From an uncultured Faecalibacterium sp. (GTDB taxonomy: Bacteria; Bacillota; Clostridia; Oscillospirales; Ruminococcaceae): a stretch of 64,000 bases of DNA. A program made the position numbers and the translations under genes. Where the stretch lies: assembly GCA_934533135.1 (NCBI GenBank), contig CAKTBG010000004.1:35426-99425 (forward strand). The letters run 5' to 3'. Below the pieces are notes generated by a model. The model did not search any database. It was not told the origin of the DNA and was given only the letters and a program-made list of their open reading frames with translations. Shown in pieces: positions 41,125 to 50,004 of this stretch (positions within the stretch are counted from its first letter, which is position 1; every line of letters begins with the position of its first letter).

Positions 41125-43785
41125 ATGCAATGGACCGGTTTGAATGAACTGCGCGATAAGTACCTGACCTTCTTTGAGGGCAAAGGTCATCTGCGCCTCG
41201 ACAGCTTCCCGCTTGTTCCGAAAAACGACCCCAGCCTGCTGCTGATCAACAGCGGCATGGCTCCGATGAAGAAATGGTTCCTCGCACAGGAGGAGCCGCC
41301 CCGCCACCGGGTGACCACCTGCCAGAAGTGCATCCGCACCCCGGATATCGAGCGCGTGGGCATCACCGCACGCCACGGCACCTTCTTCGAGATGCTTGGC
41401 AACTTCTCCTTCCAGGATTACTTTAAAGAAGAGGTCATTCCCTGGGCTTGGGAGTTCCTGACCAGCGACGAGTGGATGGCGATCCCGAAGGACAAGCTGT
41501 TCATCTCGGTCTATCAGGAGGATGACGAGGCTTACGACATCTGGACCCAGAAGGTCGGCATTGCCCCGGATCACATGGTGCGCCTTGGCAAGGAGGACAA
41601 CTTCTGGGAGCACGGCTCCGGTCCGTGCGGCCCCTGCTCCGAGATCTACTTCGACCGCGGCCCCGAGTACGGCTGCGGCAAGCCGACCTGCGGTGTCGGC
41701 TGCGACTGCGACCGCTATATGGAGATCTGGAACCTCGTGTTCAGCCAGTTTGATGCCGACGGCAAGGGTCACTATGAGCGTCTGGCCCGCCCCAACATTG
41801 ATACGGGTATGGGTCTGGAGCGTCTGGCCTGCGTCATGCAGGGCGTCGGCAACCTGTTCGAGGTGGATACCGTCCAGAGCGTGCTGCACCATGTCGAGCA
41901 CCTGTCTGGCAAGACCTACAAGCAGGACGACAAGACCGACATCTCCATCCGCGTCATCACCGACCACATCCGCAGCTGCACCTTCATGGTGTCTGACGGC
42001 ATCCTGCCCTCCAACGAGGGTCGCGGCTATGTTCTGCGCCGCCTGCTCCGCCGTGCTGCCCGCCATGGCCGGATGCTGGGCATCAACCGCCCCTTCCTCG
42101 TGGAGCTGGTCGAGACGGTCATCCAGTCCAGCGAGTCTGCTTACCCTGAGCTGCGGGAGCATGACGCCTATATCAAAAAGGTCATCGGCACCGAGGAGGC
42201 AAACTTTGCCCGCACCATCGACGCCGGTATGAACATCCTGAACAACATGATCGACGGCCTCGAGAAGGCACACCAGCACCTGCTGAAGGGTCTGGACGTC
42301 TTCAAGCTGAACGATACCTTCGGCTTCCCGCTGGATCTGACCAAGGAGATCGCCGCCGAGCAGGGCATCGAGATCGACGAGGACGGTTTCCACGCCGAGA
42401 TGAAGAAGCAGAAGGAGCGCGCCCGCGCCGAGCGTCTGAAGAAGAACATCTCCGGCTGGAGCGAGGATCTGTTCGGCGGTCTGGATGCAGAGCCCACCGT
42501 CTTTACCGGCTACAACACCCTGACCACCGAGGGCGTGGTCGTGGCATTGAGCGACGAAGAGACCTTGACCGACGCCATCTCCACCGACGATCAGGCCAAG
42601 GAAGGCGTGCTGGTGGTTCTGGATAAGACCCCGTTCTACGCTGAGATGGGCGGTCAGGCCGCTGACCACGGCGTGATCACCGGTGCCGAGTGCTCCCTGC
42701 GCGTGCTGGACGTCAAGAAGACCCCCAAGGGCTACTACGTCCACACCTGTGTGCTGGAAAGCGGCATCGTCAAGGTCGGCGACCACCTGACCGCAAAGGT
42801 GGACAAAGAGTACCGCATGGCCATCGCCCGCAACCACACCGCCACCCACCTGCTGCAGGCCGCGCTGCGCGAAGTTCTGGGCGACCATGTCCATCAGGCA
42901 GGCTCCTATCAGGATGCCGAGATCACCCACTTCGACTTTACCCACTTCAGTGCCGTCACGCCCGAGGAACTGGCCAAGGTCCAGAAGATCGTCAACGATA
43001 AGATCTACGAGTCGATGAACGTCACCGTCAAGGAGATGCCCATCGAGGAGGCCAAGAAGCTGGGTGCCATGGCTCTGTTCGGCGAGAAGTACGGCAAGGT
43101 CGTCCGCGTCGTCGATATCGAGGGCTGGTCTACTGAGTTCTGCGGCGGCACCCATGTCCAGAACACCGCCCAGATCGGCGGCTTCAAGATCGTCAGCGAG
43201 TCCTCTGTGGCTGCCGGCATCCGCCGCATCGAGGCTGTCACCGGCCGCAACCTGCTGATCCGTGCCAACCTGCAGGAGGCGATGCTGCATCAGGTCGCCA
43301 ATACCCTGAAGGCCAACAATGTCACCGGCCTGCCCCTCCGTGCCGAGGCGGTCATGGCGGAGAACAAGGCTCTGAGCAAGGAGCTGGAAGAGATCAAGGC
43401 CAAGGTCGCCGCCTCCAAGGTCGGCAGCCTGTTTGACAATGCCGAGGACGTGAACGGCGTCAAGATCGCTTCTGCCTACTTCACCGGCACTTCCGGCGAC
43501 ACCCTGCGCGGAATGTGCGACACCATCCGCGACAAGGCGCAGAAGCCTGCTGTGGCGGTTCTGGTCGGCAAGGACGGCGACAAGATCACCATGGCAGTCA
43601 CCGTCACCAAGCCCGCGCAGGAGATGGGCTTGAAGGCTGGCGTTCTGGTCAAGGAGATCTCTGCCATCGCCGGCGGCAAGGGCGGCGGCAAGCCCGACTT
43701 TGCAATGGCCGGTCTGAAGGATGAGACCAAGATCGACGAGGCTCTGCACGCTGTGGCAGGCATCGTCGCCAAGGTGATGGGCTAA
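41125..43785 (+). CDS. alaS: Alanyl-tRNA synthetase
   Basis: 886 aa class II synthetase, full length. Catalytic core begins LNELRDKYLTFFEGKGHLRL, with TCQKCIRTPDIERVG and NTDIG-like NIDTGMGLERLA. Editing domain RNHTATHLLQAALREVLG and CGGTHVQNTAQIG with the zinc ligands, and a C-terminal DHHA1 domain with a glycine-rich GGKGGGKPDFAMAG segment. Under T-box control. Confidence 0.98.
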   Translation: MQWTGLNELRDKYLTFFEGKGHLRLDSFPLVPKNDPSLLLINSGMAPMKKWFLAQEEPPRHRVTTCQKCIRTPDIERVGITARHGTFFEMLGNFSFQDYFKEEVIPWAWEFLTSDEWMAIPKDKLFISVYQEDDEAYDIWTQKVGIAPDHMVRLGKEDNFWEHGSGPCGPCSEIYFDRGPEYGCGKPTCGVGCDCDRYMEIWNLVFSQFDADGKGHYERLARPNIDTGMGLERLACVMQGVGNLFEVDTVQSVLHHVEHLSGKTYKQDDKTDISIRVITDHIRSCTFMVSDGILPSNEGRGYVLRRLLRRAARHGRMLGINRPFLVELVETVIQSSESAYPELREHDAYIKKVIGTEEANFARTIDAGMNILNNMIDGLEKAHQHLLKGLDVFKLNDTFGFPLDLTKEIAAEQGIEIDEDGFHAEMKKQKERARAERLKKNISGWSEDLFGGLDAEPTVFTGYNTLTTEGVVVALSDEETLTDAISTDDQAKEGVLVVLDKTPFYAEMGGQAADHGVITGAECSLRVLDVKKTPKGYYVHTCVLESGIVKVGDHLTAKVDKEYRMAIARNHTATHLLQAALREVLGDHVHQAGSYQDAEITHFDFTHFSAVTPEELAKVQKIVNDKIYESMNVTVKEMPIEEAKKLGAMALFGEKYGKVVRVVDIEGWSTEFCGGTHVQNTAQIGGFKIVSESSVAAGIRRIEAVTGRNLLIRANLQEAMLHQVANTLKANNVTGLPLRAEAVMAENKALSKELEEIKAKVAASKVGSLFDNAEDVNGVKIASAYFTGTSGDTLRGMCDTIRDKAQKPAVAVLVGKDGDKITMAVTVTKPAQEMGLKAGVLVKEISAIAGGKGGGKPDFAMAGLKDETKIDEALHAVAGIVAKVMG

Positions 43786-43796
43786 AGAGAACGAGC

Positions 43797-43932
43797 TTGC
43801 CCTCTCCGTCATCCCTCCGGGATGCCACTTCCCCTATGGAGGGGAGGCTTTGGCCATTCGTGAATTTCGTCTCCTCGCCGGAGGCTCCCCTACTAGGGGA
43901 GCTGTCTGCGAAGCAGACTGAGAGGTTGTACA
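43797..43932. repeat. Family A repeats after alaS
   Basis: CCCTCTCCGTCATCCCTCCGGGATGCCACTTCCCCTATGGAGGGGAGGC and, inverted, GGCTCCCCTACTAGGGGAGCTGTCTGCGAAGCAGACTGAGAGGTTG. Confidence 0.85.
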
Positions 43933-43977
43933 GAGATGCGGCTGAGGTCAAGCCATTTACGAAAGGAGCAGCTCCAA

Positions 43978-44310
43978 ATGGAAGATTGTCTGTTTTGTAT
44001 GATCGCAGAGGGGAAGATCCCCTCCAAGAAGCTGTATGAGGACGATCAGGTGGTGGCTTTCTACGACATCCACCCGCAGGCCAAGGTGCATTTTCTGGTC
44101 ATCCCCAAAAAGCACATCGCTTCGGCGGCTGCGCTGACCGAAGCGGACGGTGCCCTGCTGGGTCATGTGTTTGCGGTGATCGCAAAGCTGGCCAAGGAGA
44201 CCGGCCTTGACAATGGCTACCGCGTCGTCTCCAATGTGGGCGAGGACGCAGGCCAGACCGTGAAGCACCTGCATTTCCATGTTCTTGGCGGCGAGAAGCT
44301 GCCCGTCTGA
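43978..44310 (+). CDS. HIT-family nucleotide hydrolase (HinT-like)
   Basis: 110 aa. MEDCLFCMIAEGKIPSKKLY, HFLVIPKKHI, and the histidine triad KHLHFHVLGG near 95-104. HinT-type proteins hydrolyse AMP-lysine and AMP-amidate links, here possibly linked to aminoacyl-adenylate by-products given the alaS neighbour (inference). ATG at 43978 with AAAGGAG upstream. Confidence 0.93.
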   Translation: MEDCLFCMIAEGKIPSKKLYEDDQVVAFYDIHPQAKVHFLVIPKKHIASAAALTEADGALLGHVFAVIAKLAKETGLDNGYRVVSNVGEDAGQTVKHLHFHVLGGEKLPV

Positions 44311-44340
44311 TAAAACCAGAAAAGGAAAGGGAAATTTGTT

Positions 44341-44877
44341 ATGGCAACGTATACTCTGAACGTTGCGGGTCTGACCCGCGAGTTGACCATCTGCAAAGTG
44401 AACGACCACATGGACATTGCGGCCTTCATCATGCTGGGCGACACCGAGCTGACGGTGGCGGCAGCGGCCGAGCTGCTCAAGAAGTGCCCCGATTTTGATA
44501 TCCTGCTGACCGCCGAGGCCAAGGGCATCCCGCTGGCACACGAGATGAGCCGACAGAGCGGCAAGCCCTATGTCTGCGCACGCAAGGGCATCAAGCTGTA
44601 TATGAGCGACCCGGTCGTGGTGGAGGATCAGTCCATCACCACCGCTGGCAAGCAGAAGCTGGTCATCGACCGCAAGGAGCTGGACAAAATGAGCGGCAAG
44701 CGGGTGCTGGTCGTGGACGATGTGATCTCCACCGGCGGCTCCCTCAAGGCTCTGGATGCACTGGCGGAGCAGACCCAGTGTACCATCGTGGGTCAGGCTG
44801 CAGTTCTGGCCGAGGGCGATGCAGCCGAGCGCAAGGACATCCTCTTCCTTGAGCCGCTGCCCCTGTTTTTCCACTAA
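44341..44877 (+). CDS. Purine-type phosphoribosyltransferase
   Basis: 178 aa. DILLTAEAKGIPLAHEMSRQ and the PRPP loop VLVVDDVISTGGSLKAL near 122-134, C-terminal PLPLFF. The layout resembles adenine/xanthine phosphoribosyltransferases rather than hpt. The residues VCARKGIKLYMSDP are where Apt has its flexible loop. The exact base is uncertain. Follows the HIT gene by 30 nt, probably one operon. Confidence 0.82.
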   Translation: MATYTLNVAGLTRELTICKVNDHMDIAAFIMLGDTELTVAAAAELLKKCPDFDILLTAEAKGIPLAHEMSRQSGKPYVCARKGIKLYMSDPVVVEDQSITTAGKQKLVIDRKELDKMSGKRVLVVDDVISTGGSLKALDALAEQTQCTIVGQAAVLAEGDAAERKDILFLEPLPLFFH

Positions 44878-44883
44878 CTGAAG

Positions 44884-46998
44884 ATGCGACGCCCGCTCTG
44901 CCTCTTCTGCGCCGGTGCGCTGGGGGTTGAGCTGGTCTGCGCCTTTTTGCCGCAAGCGGGGCTTTGGCTGCCGTTTGCGGCATTTTTTGTTGCGGGGATG
45001 CTCATCCTTGTTCTGGGCGGAAAAGCCCGCGGATACAGCCTCTGTCTCGTTCTGGGCGCGTTGGCGGGGGTGGGGTTCACAGCACAGACCCGCCAGAACC
45101 TGACCCGGGTGCAGGATGCCTATGCAGAGAGGGAAGTTCGCCTGACGGCCGAGGTGGAAACGGCGGCACCGTCTTATTATCCCGGCATCGTCCGGGCTGC
45201 GCTGCGGGTCGAAACGGTCAATGGGGAAGAGGCGAATTTCCGCTTTGTGTGCGCCGCCCTGCCCGCATGTGAGGCGGGCGACCGGATCGCCGGGCGGTTC
45301 CAGCTGGAAATCCCGGATAAGAGCGACCAGCTGAACCAGTACGCCGACGGCGTTGCCTTGCAGGGGGAGGCTCTTTCTCATTTCAGGATCCTCGGGCAGA
45401 GCGGCAGTTTCCGCGCCCGGACGCACCGCTGGCAGAAACGCCTGAGTGAAGGGTTGCAGGCCGCCCTCCCGGAACGCTGGCCGGATACCGCAGGGGTACT
45501 GGCCGCCATGGTGACCGGCGACCGCAGCGCGATCGCGCCGGAGTTGAAAGCCGCTTATCGGCTGGCCGGGCTTTCCCATGTGCTGGTGGTCAGCGGAATG
45601 CACGTCGCCATCCTCTGCGGCGGCGTGTTCCGGAAATGGCCGCGCAGCCGAAAGGCAGGACGGAAAGAACCGAGCCACTGGAACCGGAAAGCGTTTGCCC
45701 TGCTGCAGGCGGTAATGGCCTTGCTGTTGGTGGGCATCACGGGATTCACACCGTCCGTCCTCCGGGCGGCAGCGGCCATCTGGATCGGTGCGCTGGGCGT
45801 CTGGTGGATGGCACCGGCGGATGCGCTGACCTCGCTGGCCGCGGCGGGGCTCTGGATGACCTGCACCAATGCGTATGCCGCCTGCGACATCGGCTTTGAG
45901 CTGTCCTTTGCGGCCGTTGCGGGCACGCTGGCGGGCGGTGCAGTGTTCCAGCGGCTGCAAAAGGGGCTGGCCTGCCCCCGCAAACAGACCGCCGCCCTGT
46001 GTCGGCTGGCCTGCCGGGTGCGCAGCGTCCTGCTGAACGCACTCTGCATTACAGTCTGCGCATCGCTGGCGACCTTTCCGGTGCTGGTTCTGCGCGGGAT
46101 GAGTGCAAGCCTGTACGCGGTGGTGTCGGGCGTGGCAGTCCTCTGGCTGGTGGAGCCGATCCTGCTGTTTGGTGTGCTCACTGCGCTGCTGAGCCTGCTC
46201 CCGTGGGCGGCACCGGCGCGGCTCAGCGGGTTTTGCGCCGCAGGCCTGACCGAACTGCTGGATCGCTGGGCGGTCTGGGTCGCGGGCTGGCCGGGCGCAC
46301 AGCTCTGGTTCGATACGGCGTATGCGGCGGTGGTCTGCTTGGTGCTGCTGGTGCTGGGGTGGCTGGCTTACCGGTGGAAGATCCGTTTCCGGGTGGCTCT
46401 GCCTGCGCTGCTGTTGACCGCAGCGGCGGCCATCGCCGTCGGGAACGCCCTGACGAAAGACCTCGTGCGGGTGGAACTGGTCGGCTCTGCCAAGGCTCCG
46501 GCGGTGATCCTCACCCAGCGGGAAACGGCGGTCGTCCTCTTCCGGGGCGGAGCCGACAACCAGCGTGCTGTCGAAAACCGGCTGGCGTGCCGGGGCATCC
46601 GGCAGGCGGCGGTGCGGATCGACCTGCGGATGAACCCCGAAACGCCCTGCACCCTCCCGGCGGAGCAGACCATTGCCGCCGCATCCATGGGGGTGCTGGC
46701 GCATCGGGAGATGACCTGCGGCGGGATCGCGGTCGAAGTCCTCCGCACCCGGGAGGGCTGTGTCGTGCGCGCCACCGCTGCAGGCCGTCAGCTGGTGACC
46801 CTCAGCGGAACCGTCCGGCTGGCAAAGCCCCTCCGGGCCGATTGGCTGCTGGCGTCCATGGCGCGCCCGGACAGCGTGCGGTATCGGAATCTCCTGACGC
46901 TCCGCACAGACTACCGCTGGATCACAGACCCCGGCAAGGCCACGGTCTCCGGCAGACTCCTGCTCCGCCCGGAGGGGGGAGAACAGACGCTGGAATAG
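44884..46998 (+). CDS. comEC: ComEC/Rec2-family DNA uptake channel protein, lactamase-like domain degenerate
   Basis: 704 aa polytopic membrane protein. N-terminal membrane helices, an OB-type outside domain (about 80-190), then the competence domain with LSHVLVVSGMHVAILCGG near 229-246 and many helices. The C-terminal ~190 residues occupy the place of the metallo-beta-lactamase domain but lack any HxHxDH motif, so nuclease activity there is unlikely. Starts 6 nt after the phosphoribosyltransferase stop. Confidence 0.88.
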   Translation: MRRPLCLFCAGALGVELVCAFLPQAGLWLPFAAFFVAGMLILVLGGKARGYSLCLVLGALAGVGFTAQTRQNLTRVQDAYAEREVRLTAEVETAAPSYYPGIVRAALRVETVNGEEANFRFVCAALPACEAGDRIAGRFQLEIPDKSDQLNQYADGVALQGEALSHFRILGQSGSFRARTHRWQKRLSEGLQAALPERWPDTAGVLAAMVTGDRSAIAPELKAAYRLAGLSHVLVVSGMHVAILCGGVFRKWPRSRKAGRKEPSHWNRKAFALLQAVMALLLVGITGFTPSVLRAAAAIWIGALGVWWMAPADALTSLAAAGLWMTCTNAYAACDIGFELSFAAVAGTLAGGAVFQRLQKGLACPRKQTAALCRLACRVRSVLLNALCITVCASLATFPVLVLRGMSASLYAVVSGVAVLWLVEPILLFGVLTALLSLLPWAAPARLSGFCAAGLTELLDRWAVWVAGWPGAQLWFDTAYAAVVCLVLLVLGWLAYRWKIRFRVALPALLLTAAAAIAVGNALTKDLVRVELVGSAKAPAVILTQRETAVVLFRGGADNQRAVENRLACRGIRQAAVRIDLRMNPETPCTLPAEQTIAAASMGVLAHREMTCGGIAVEVLRTREGCVVRATAAGRQLVTLSGTVRLAKPLRADWLLASMARPDSVRYRNLLTLRTDYRWITDPGKATVSGRLLLRPEGGEQTLE

Positions 46999-47072
46999 CT
47001 TTTTTTGGCCAAGTATGGTACAATGGATCCAGTAACGTGTGCATTGCGGCACCGAAAAAAGGAGTTTCGGAT

Positions 47073-47873
47073 ATGAAGACAAAATTTGGGATCGTGGGCT
47101 GCGGGTTCCTCGGCAGCATCGTGGCCAACGCATGGAAAAACGGTCTGCTGGAGGACTACGAGCTGGTGGGCGTCACCAGCCGGTCGGCTGCGTCCAGCGA
47201 AAAGATGGCCGCAGAGGTGGGCTGCAAGGCCTGCAAAGACCTTGACGCGCTGCTGGCTCTGGAGCCGGAATACCTCGTCGAGACGGCCTCGGTCGAAGCC
47301 GTCCGTGCGATGGCGGTGCCGGTGCTGCGCCGCGGCGTGAACCTTGTGGTTCTCTCCATCGGCGCGTTTGCCGACCTTGCATTCTATGCCGAAGTCCAAG
47401 CGGCTGCCAAGGAGGGCGGCGCAAAAGTCCATCTGGCCAGCGGTGCCATCGGCGGATTTGATGTGCTCCAGACGGTTTCCCTGATGGCGCAGGCGCAGCA
47501 CCTGCCCGAGCAGGCGGGCATCGAGACCCACACCGGAGCCAAGGGCTTCCAGAATACGCCGGTCTGGGCGGATCATCTGCTGACCGACACCGAAAAGACC
47601 ACCGTGTTTACCGGCAACGCCAAGGACGCCATTGCCACCTTCCCGCGCCGGGTCAACGTGGCCGTGGCGACCTCACTGGCGACCACCGGCCCGGAGATCA
47701 CCGGCGTGACCATGCACTCGGTGCCCGGCTGGGTGGGCGATGACCACAAGATCACCGCCGAGATCGAGGGGGTCAAGGCCGTGGTGGACATCTGCTCGTC
47801 CACCAGTGCCATCGCCGGATGGAGCGTGGTCGCGCTGCTGCGCAACCTTGCCGCACCGGTCTGCTTCTATTGA
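47073..47873 (+). CDS. L-aspartate dehydrogenase-like oxidoreductase (NadX family)
   Basis: 266 aa. NAD(P)-binding MKTKFGIVGCGFLGSIVANA (GxGxxG at 9-14), LVETASVEAVRAMAVPVLRRG, HLASGAIGGFDVLQ, and the C-terminal half with VAVATSLATTGPEI and MHSVPGWVGDDHKI, matching the DUF108/aspartate dehydrogenase family. These enzymes make iminoaspartate for NAD synthesis or deaminate aspartate. No nadA/nadC is adjacent. AAAAAAGGAG lies 12 nt upstream of the start. Confidence 0.88.
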   Translation: MKTKFGIVGCGFLGSIVANAWKNGLLEDYELVGVTSRSAASSEKMAAEVGCKACKDLDALLALEPEYLVETASVEAVRAMAVPVLRRGVNLVVLSIGAFADLAFYAEVQAAAKEGGAKVHLASGAIGGFDVLQTVSLMAQAQHLPEQAGIETHTGAKGFQNTPVWADHLLTDTEKTTVFTGNAKDAIATFPRRVNVAVATSLATTGPEITGVTMHSVPGWVGDDHKITAEIEGVKAVVDICSSTSAIAGWSVVALLRNLAAPVCFY

Positions 47874-47889
47874 GAAAGGGGAACCGATC

Positions 47890-48786
47890 ATGTTTGAGAA
47901 ACTGGTGGCCATCGAGCCGGTCAGCCTGATCCCTTCGGCGGAAGAAAAACTGCAGGACTACGCCAAAGACGTCGTGCTCTACCGGGATATCCCCGCCGAC
48001 GACGCCGAGATCGTCCGCAGGATCGGCGATGCGGACGCCGTGCTGCTCAGCTACACCTCCCGCATCGGGCAGAATGTCCTTGCGCAGTGCCCGAACGTGA
48101 AGTACATCGGGATGTGCTGCAGCCTCTACTCGGAAAAAAGTGCCAATGTGGACATCGCCTTTGCCCGCAGCCGGGGCATCCGGGTGCTGGGTATCCGGGA
48201 TTACGGCGACCGGGGCGTGGTGGAGTATGTGCTGCACGAGCTGACCGGTCTGCTCCATGGCTTCGGGATGCCGATGCTCCGGGATGAGCCGATGGAGATC
48301 TACGGCCTGAAGGTCGGCATTGTGGGTCTGGGCGTTTCGGGCAGGATGATCGCCGATGCGCTGTCGTATCTGGGCGCAGAGGTCTCCTATTACAGCCGCA
48401 GCCGCAAGCCGGACGCGGAGCAGGCGGGCATGGCCTACAAGCCGCTGGAAGCACTGCTGCGCGAGAGCGAGGTCGTGTTTACCTGCCTGAACAAGAACGT
48501 CCTGCTCCTCGGCAAAGACGAATTCGCGGCCCTCGGTGCCGGCAAGGTGCTGTTCAACACCTCCATCGGCCCGGGCTTTGATTCGGCCGCACTGGAAGAC
48601 TGGCTGACCCTGCCGGGCACCCACTTTTTCTGCGATACCCACGCCGCAGCCGGTGCCGTTGCGCCGGATTTCTTCAGCCGCCCCAATGTCCACAGCCCCA
48701 ATGTCTCTGCCGGACGCACCAAACAGGCGTTCGTCCTGCTGAGCCAGAAGGTGCTGGCCAATCTGGAGACGGCGTTGAGCAATTGA
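47890..48786 (+). CDS. D-isomer specific 2-hydroxyacid dehydrogenase
   Basis: 298 aa. IYGLKVGIVGLGVSGRMIADAL (NAD-binding near 140-160), VLFNTSIGPGFDSAAL in the region of the catalytic Arg/Glu, and HFFCDTHAAAGAVAPDF near the catalytic His region. The classical R-E-H set is not clean, so the substrate is uncertain. Starts 16 nt after the aspartate dehydrogenase-like gene: likely operon. Confidence 0.85.
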   Translation: MFEKLVAIEPVSLIPSAEEKLQDYAKDVVLYRDIPADDAEIVRRIGDADAVLLSYTSRIGQNVLAQCPNVKYIGMCCSLYSEKSANVDIAFARSRGIRVLGIRDYGDRGVVEYVLHELTGLLHGFGMPMLRDEPMEIYGLKVGIVGLGVSGRMIADALSYLGAEVSYYSRSRKPDAEQAGMAYKPLEALLRESEVVFTCLNKNVLLLGKDEFAALGAGKVLFNTSIGPGFDSAALEDWLTLPGTHFFCDTHAAAGAVAPDFFSRPNVHSPNVSAGRTKQAFVLLSQKVLANLETALSN

Positions 48787-48842
48787 CAGCACCCGCTTTC
48801 TCGGCTACAATAAGAACAAATGACCGGGAAGGAGGAAACGTC

Positions 48843-49913
48843 ATGACCGAATTGGATCGGCTGGATTTCCGGGCAGACCTGATGAACGGTGACCGGGTGG
48901 CGGGGCGGATCGAATCCCACCACCTGATCCCGGTGCAGCCTGAGCTGCTGCCACTCTGCTTCCGGCAGGGCGGGGATGTGGCGGAGTGGCTGGAACACCG
49001 GGCCATTGACGACCACCGCACCCATTCCCGTCTGCTGAAAAAGGTCCTGCGCCTGAAAGAACGGGACGATGTGAGTACCGCCCTGCATTTCAACGCCGCG
49101 ACCATCACAGACCGTTACTGGGTGCGCCCGGAGGGGAGCAGTCTGACTTGGGAGCAGGTGCGGTTTCAGGGCAACGATTTTGCCGACCTCGCGCTCCACG
49201 GGAAGCTATCGGATTTTTCCAAAAAGCCCAGCCGGACGCCGGAACTGACCAACACCGGAAGCTTTGAAAAATGCTGGCGGTACGAGGAAAACGCATGGTG
49301 GATGTACAAGACCGGCACCGAAGCAGAACGCTTTTCAGAGCTGTTCGTCTGCAAGCTGTGCAAGGCACTGGGCTTCCCGGTGGCGGAGTATGAGAACCGC
49401 ACCCCCTATATCCGGACGAAGGATTTCACAGGCGGTACCCTGAACTTTGAACCAGCAGCCTATCTGGTGGGCGATGAGGAAGATTATGCGACCAATTATG
49501 AGGCATTCCTCACCTTTGGGCAGGAAATTGCTGACCGGTATGTGGAACTGCTGCTGATGGATACCTTCTGCCGGAATGTGGATCGCCATACCTACAATTA
49601 CGGCGTGCTGCGGGAGCCGGAAACCGGGCGGGTCCTTGCGCTGGCTCCCAATTTTGACAACAATATTGCGCTTATCAGTGGCGGCATGGACGAAGAACCC
49701 CGCCACGAAGACCTGCTGACCGAGCTTCTGGAAGAGTTTGAGGCGCAGACGCAGGCCATCCGGAGCTATGCGCAGCGGCATCCGCTCCCGGTGGTGACGC
49801 CGGAGATGATCGCGCACTGCTGCAAAGCGACCGGCATCCCGGTGGACGTTGCCTATATCCAGCAATTCGTTATGGCAGGCTATCGGATGACGCCGGTGCC
49901 CAAACTGCTGTAA
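48843..49913 (+). CDS. HipA-like Ser/Thr kinase domain protein, no HipB partner
   Basis: 356 aa. The C-terminal lobe has NVDRHTYNYGVL near 243-254 (HipA-type catalytic D-R-H-x2-N) and LAPNFDNNIAL near 265-275 (metal Asp in the P-x-F/Y-D motif). WWMYKTGTEAERFSELFVCK near 155-175 fits the nucleotide-binding lysine and helix. The N-terminal ~125 residues are a separate, unrecognised region. No HipB-like HTH gene is next to it, so a classical toxin-antitoxin pair is not supported; orphan HipA-like kinases are widespread in clostridia. GAAGGAGG lies 8 nt upstream of the start. Confidence 0.78.
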   Translation: MTELDRLDFRADLMNGDRVAGRIESHHLIPVQPELLPLCFRQGGDVAEWLEHRAIDDHRTHSRLLKKVLRLKERDDVSTALHFNAATITDRYWVRPEGSSLTWEQVRFQGNDFADLALHGKLSDFSKKPSRTPELTNTGSFEKCWRYEENAWWMYKTGTEAERFSELFVCKLCKALGFPVAEYENRTPYIRTKDFTGGTLNFEPAAYLVGDEEDYATNYEAFLTFGQEIADRYVELLLMDTFCRNVDRHTYNYGVLREPETGRVLALAPNFDNNIALISGGMDEEPRHEDLLTELLEEFEAQTQAIRSYAQRHPLPVVTPEMIAHCCKATGIPVDVAYIQQFVMAGYRMTPVPKLL

Positions 49914-49930
49914 TTCAACTGTAATACAAC

Positions 49931-49980
49931 AAAAACGAGAGCCTTCTGGATCACACTGACCCAGAAGGCTCTCGCTGTTT
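49931..49980. terminator. Bidirectional terminator between convergent genes
   Basis: AAAAACGAGAGCCTTCTGG ... CCAGAAGGCTCTCGCTGTTT: 14-bp perfect stem (49936-49949 with 49961-49974). Confidence 0.9.
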
Positions 49981-50004
49981 CCTTATAAAAATAGTATCTT
50001 GGCC

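Noticed and set aside
40951..43812. 953-codon minus-strand frame opposite alaS
   Set aside because: Codon-phase shadow of alaS; the translation is low-complexity, rich in Gly, Leu, Ala and Asp, without motifs.
43957..47133. 1058-codon minus-strand frame across the HIT, phosphoribosyltransferase and comEC genes
   Set aside because: It crosses three well-supported plus-strand genes and shows no domain.
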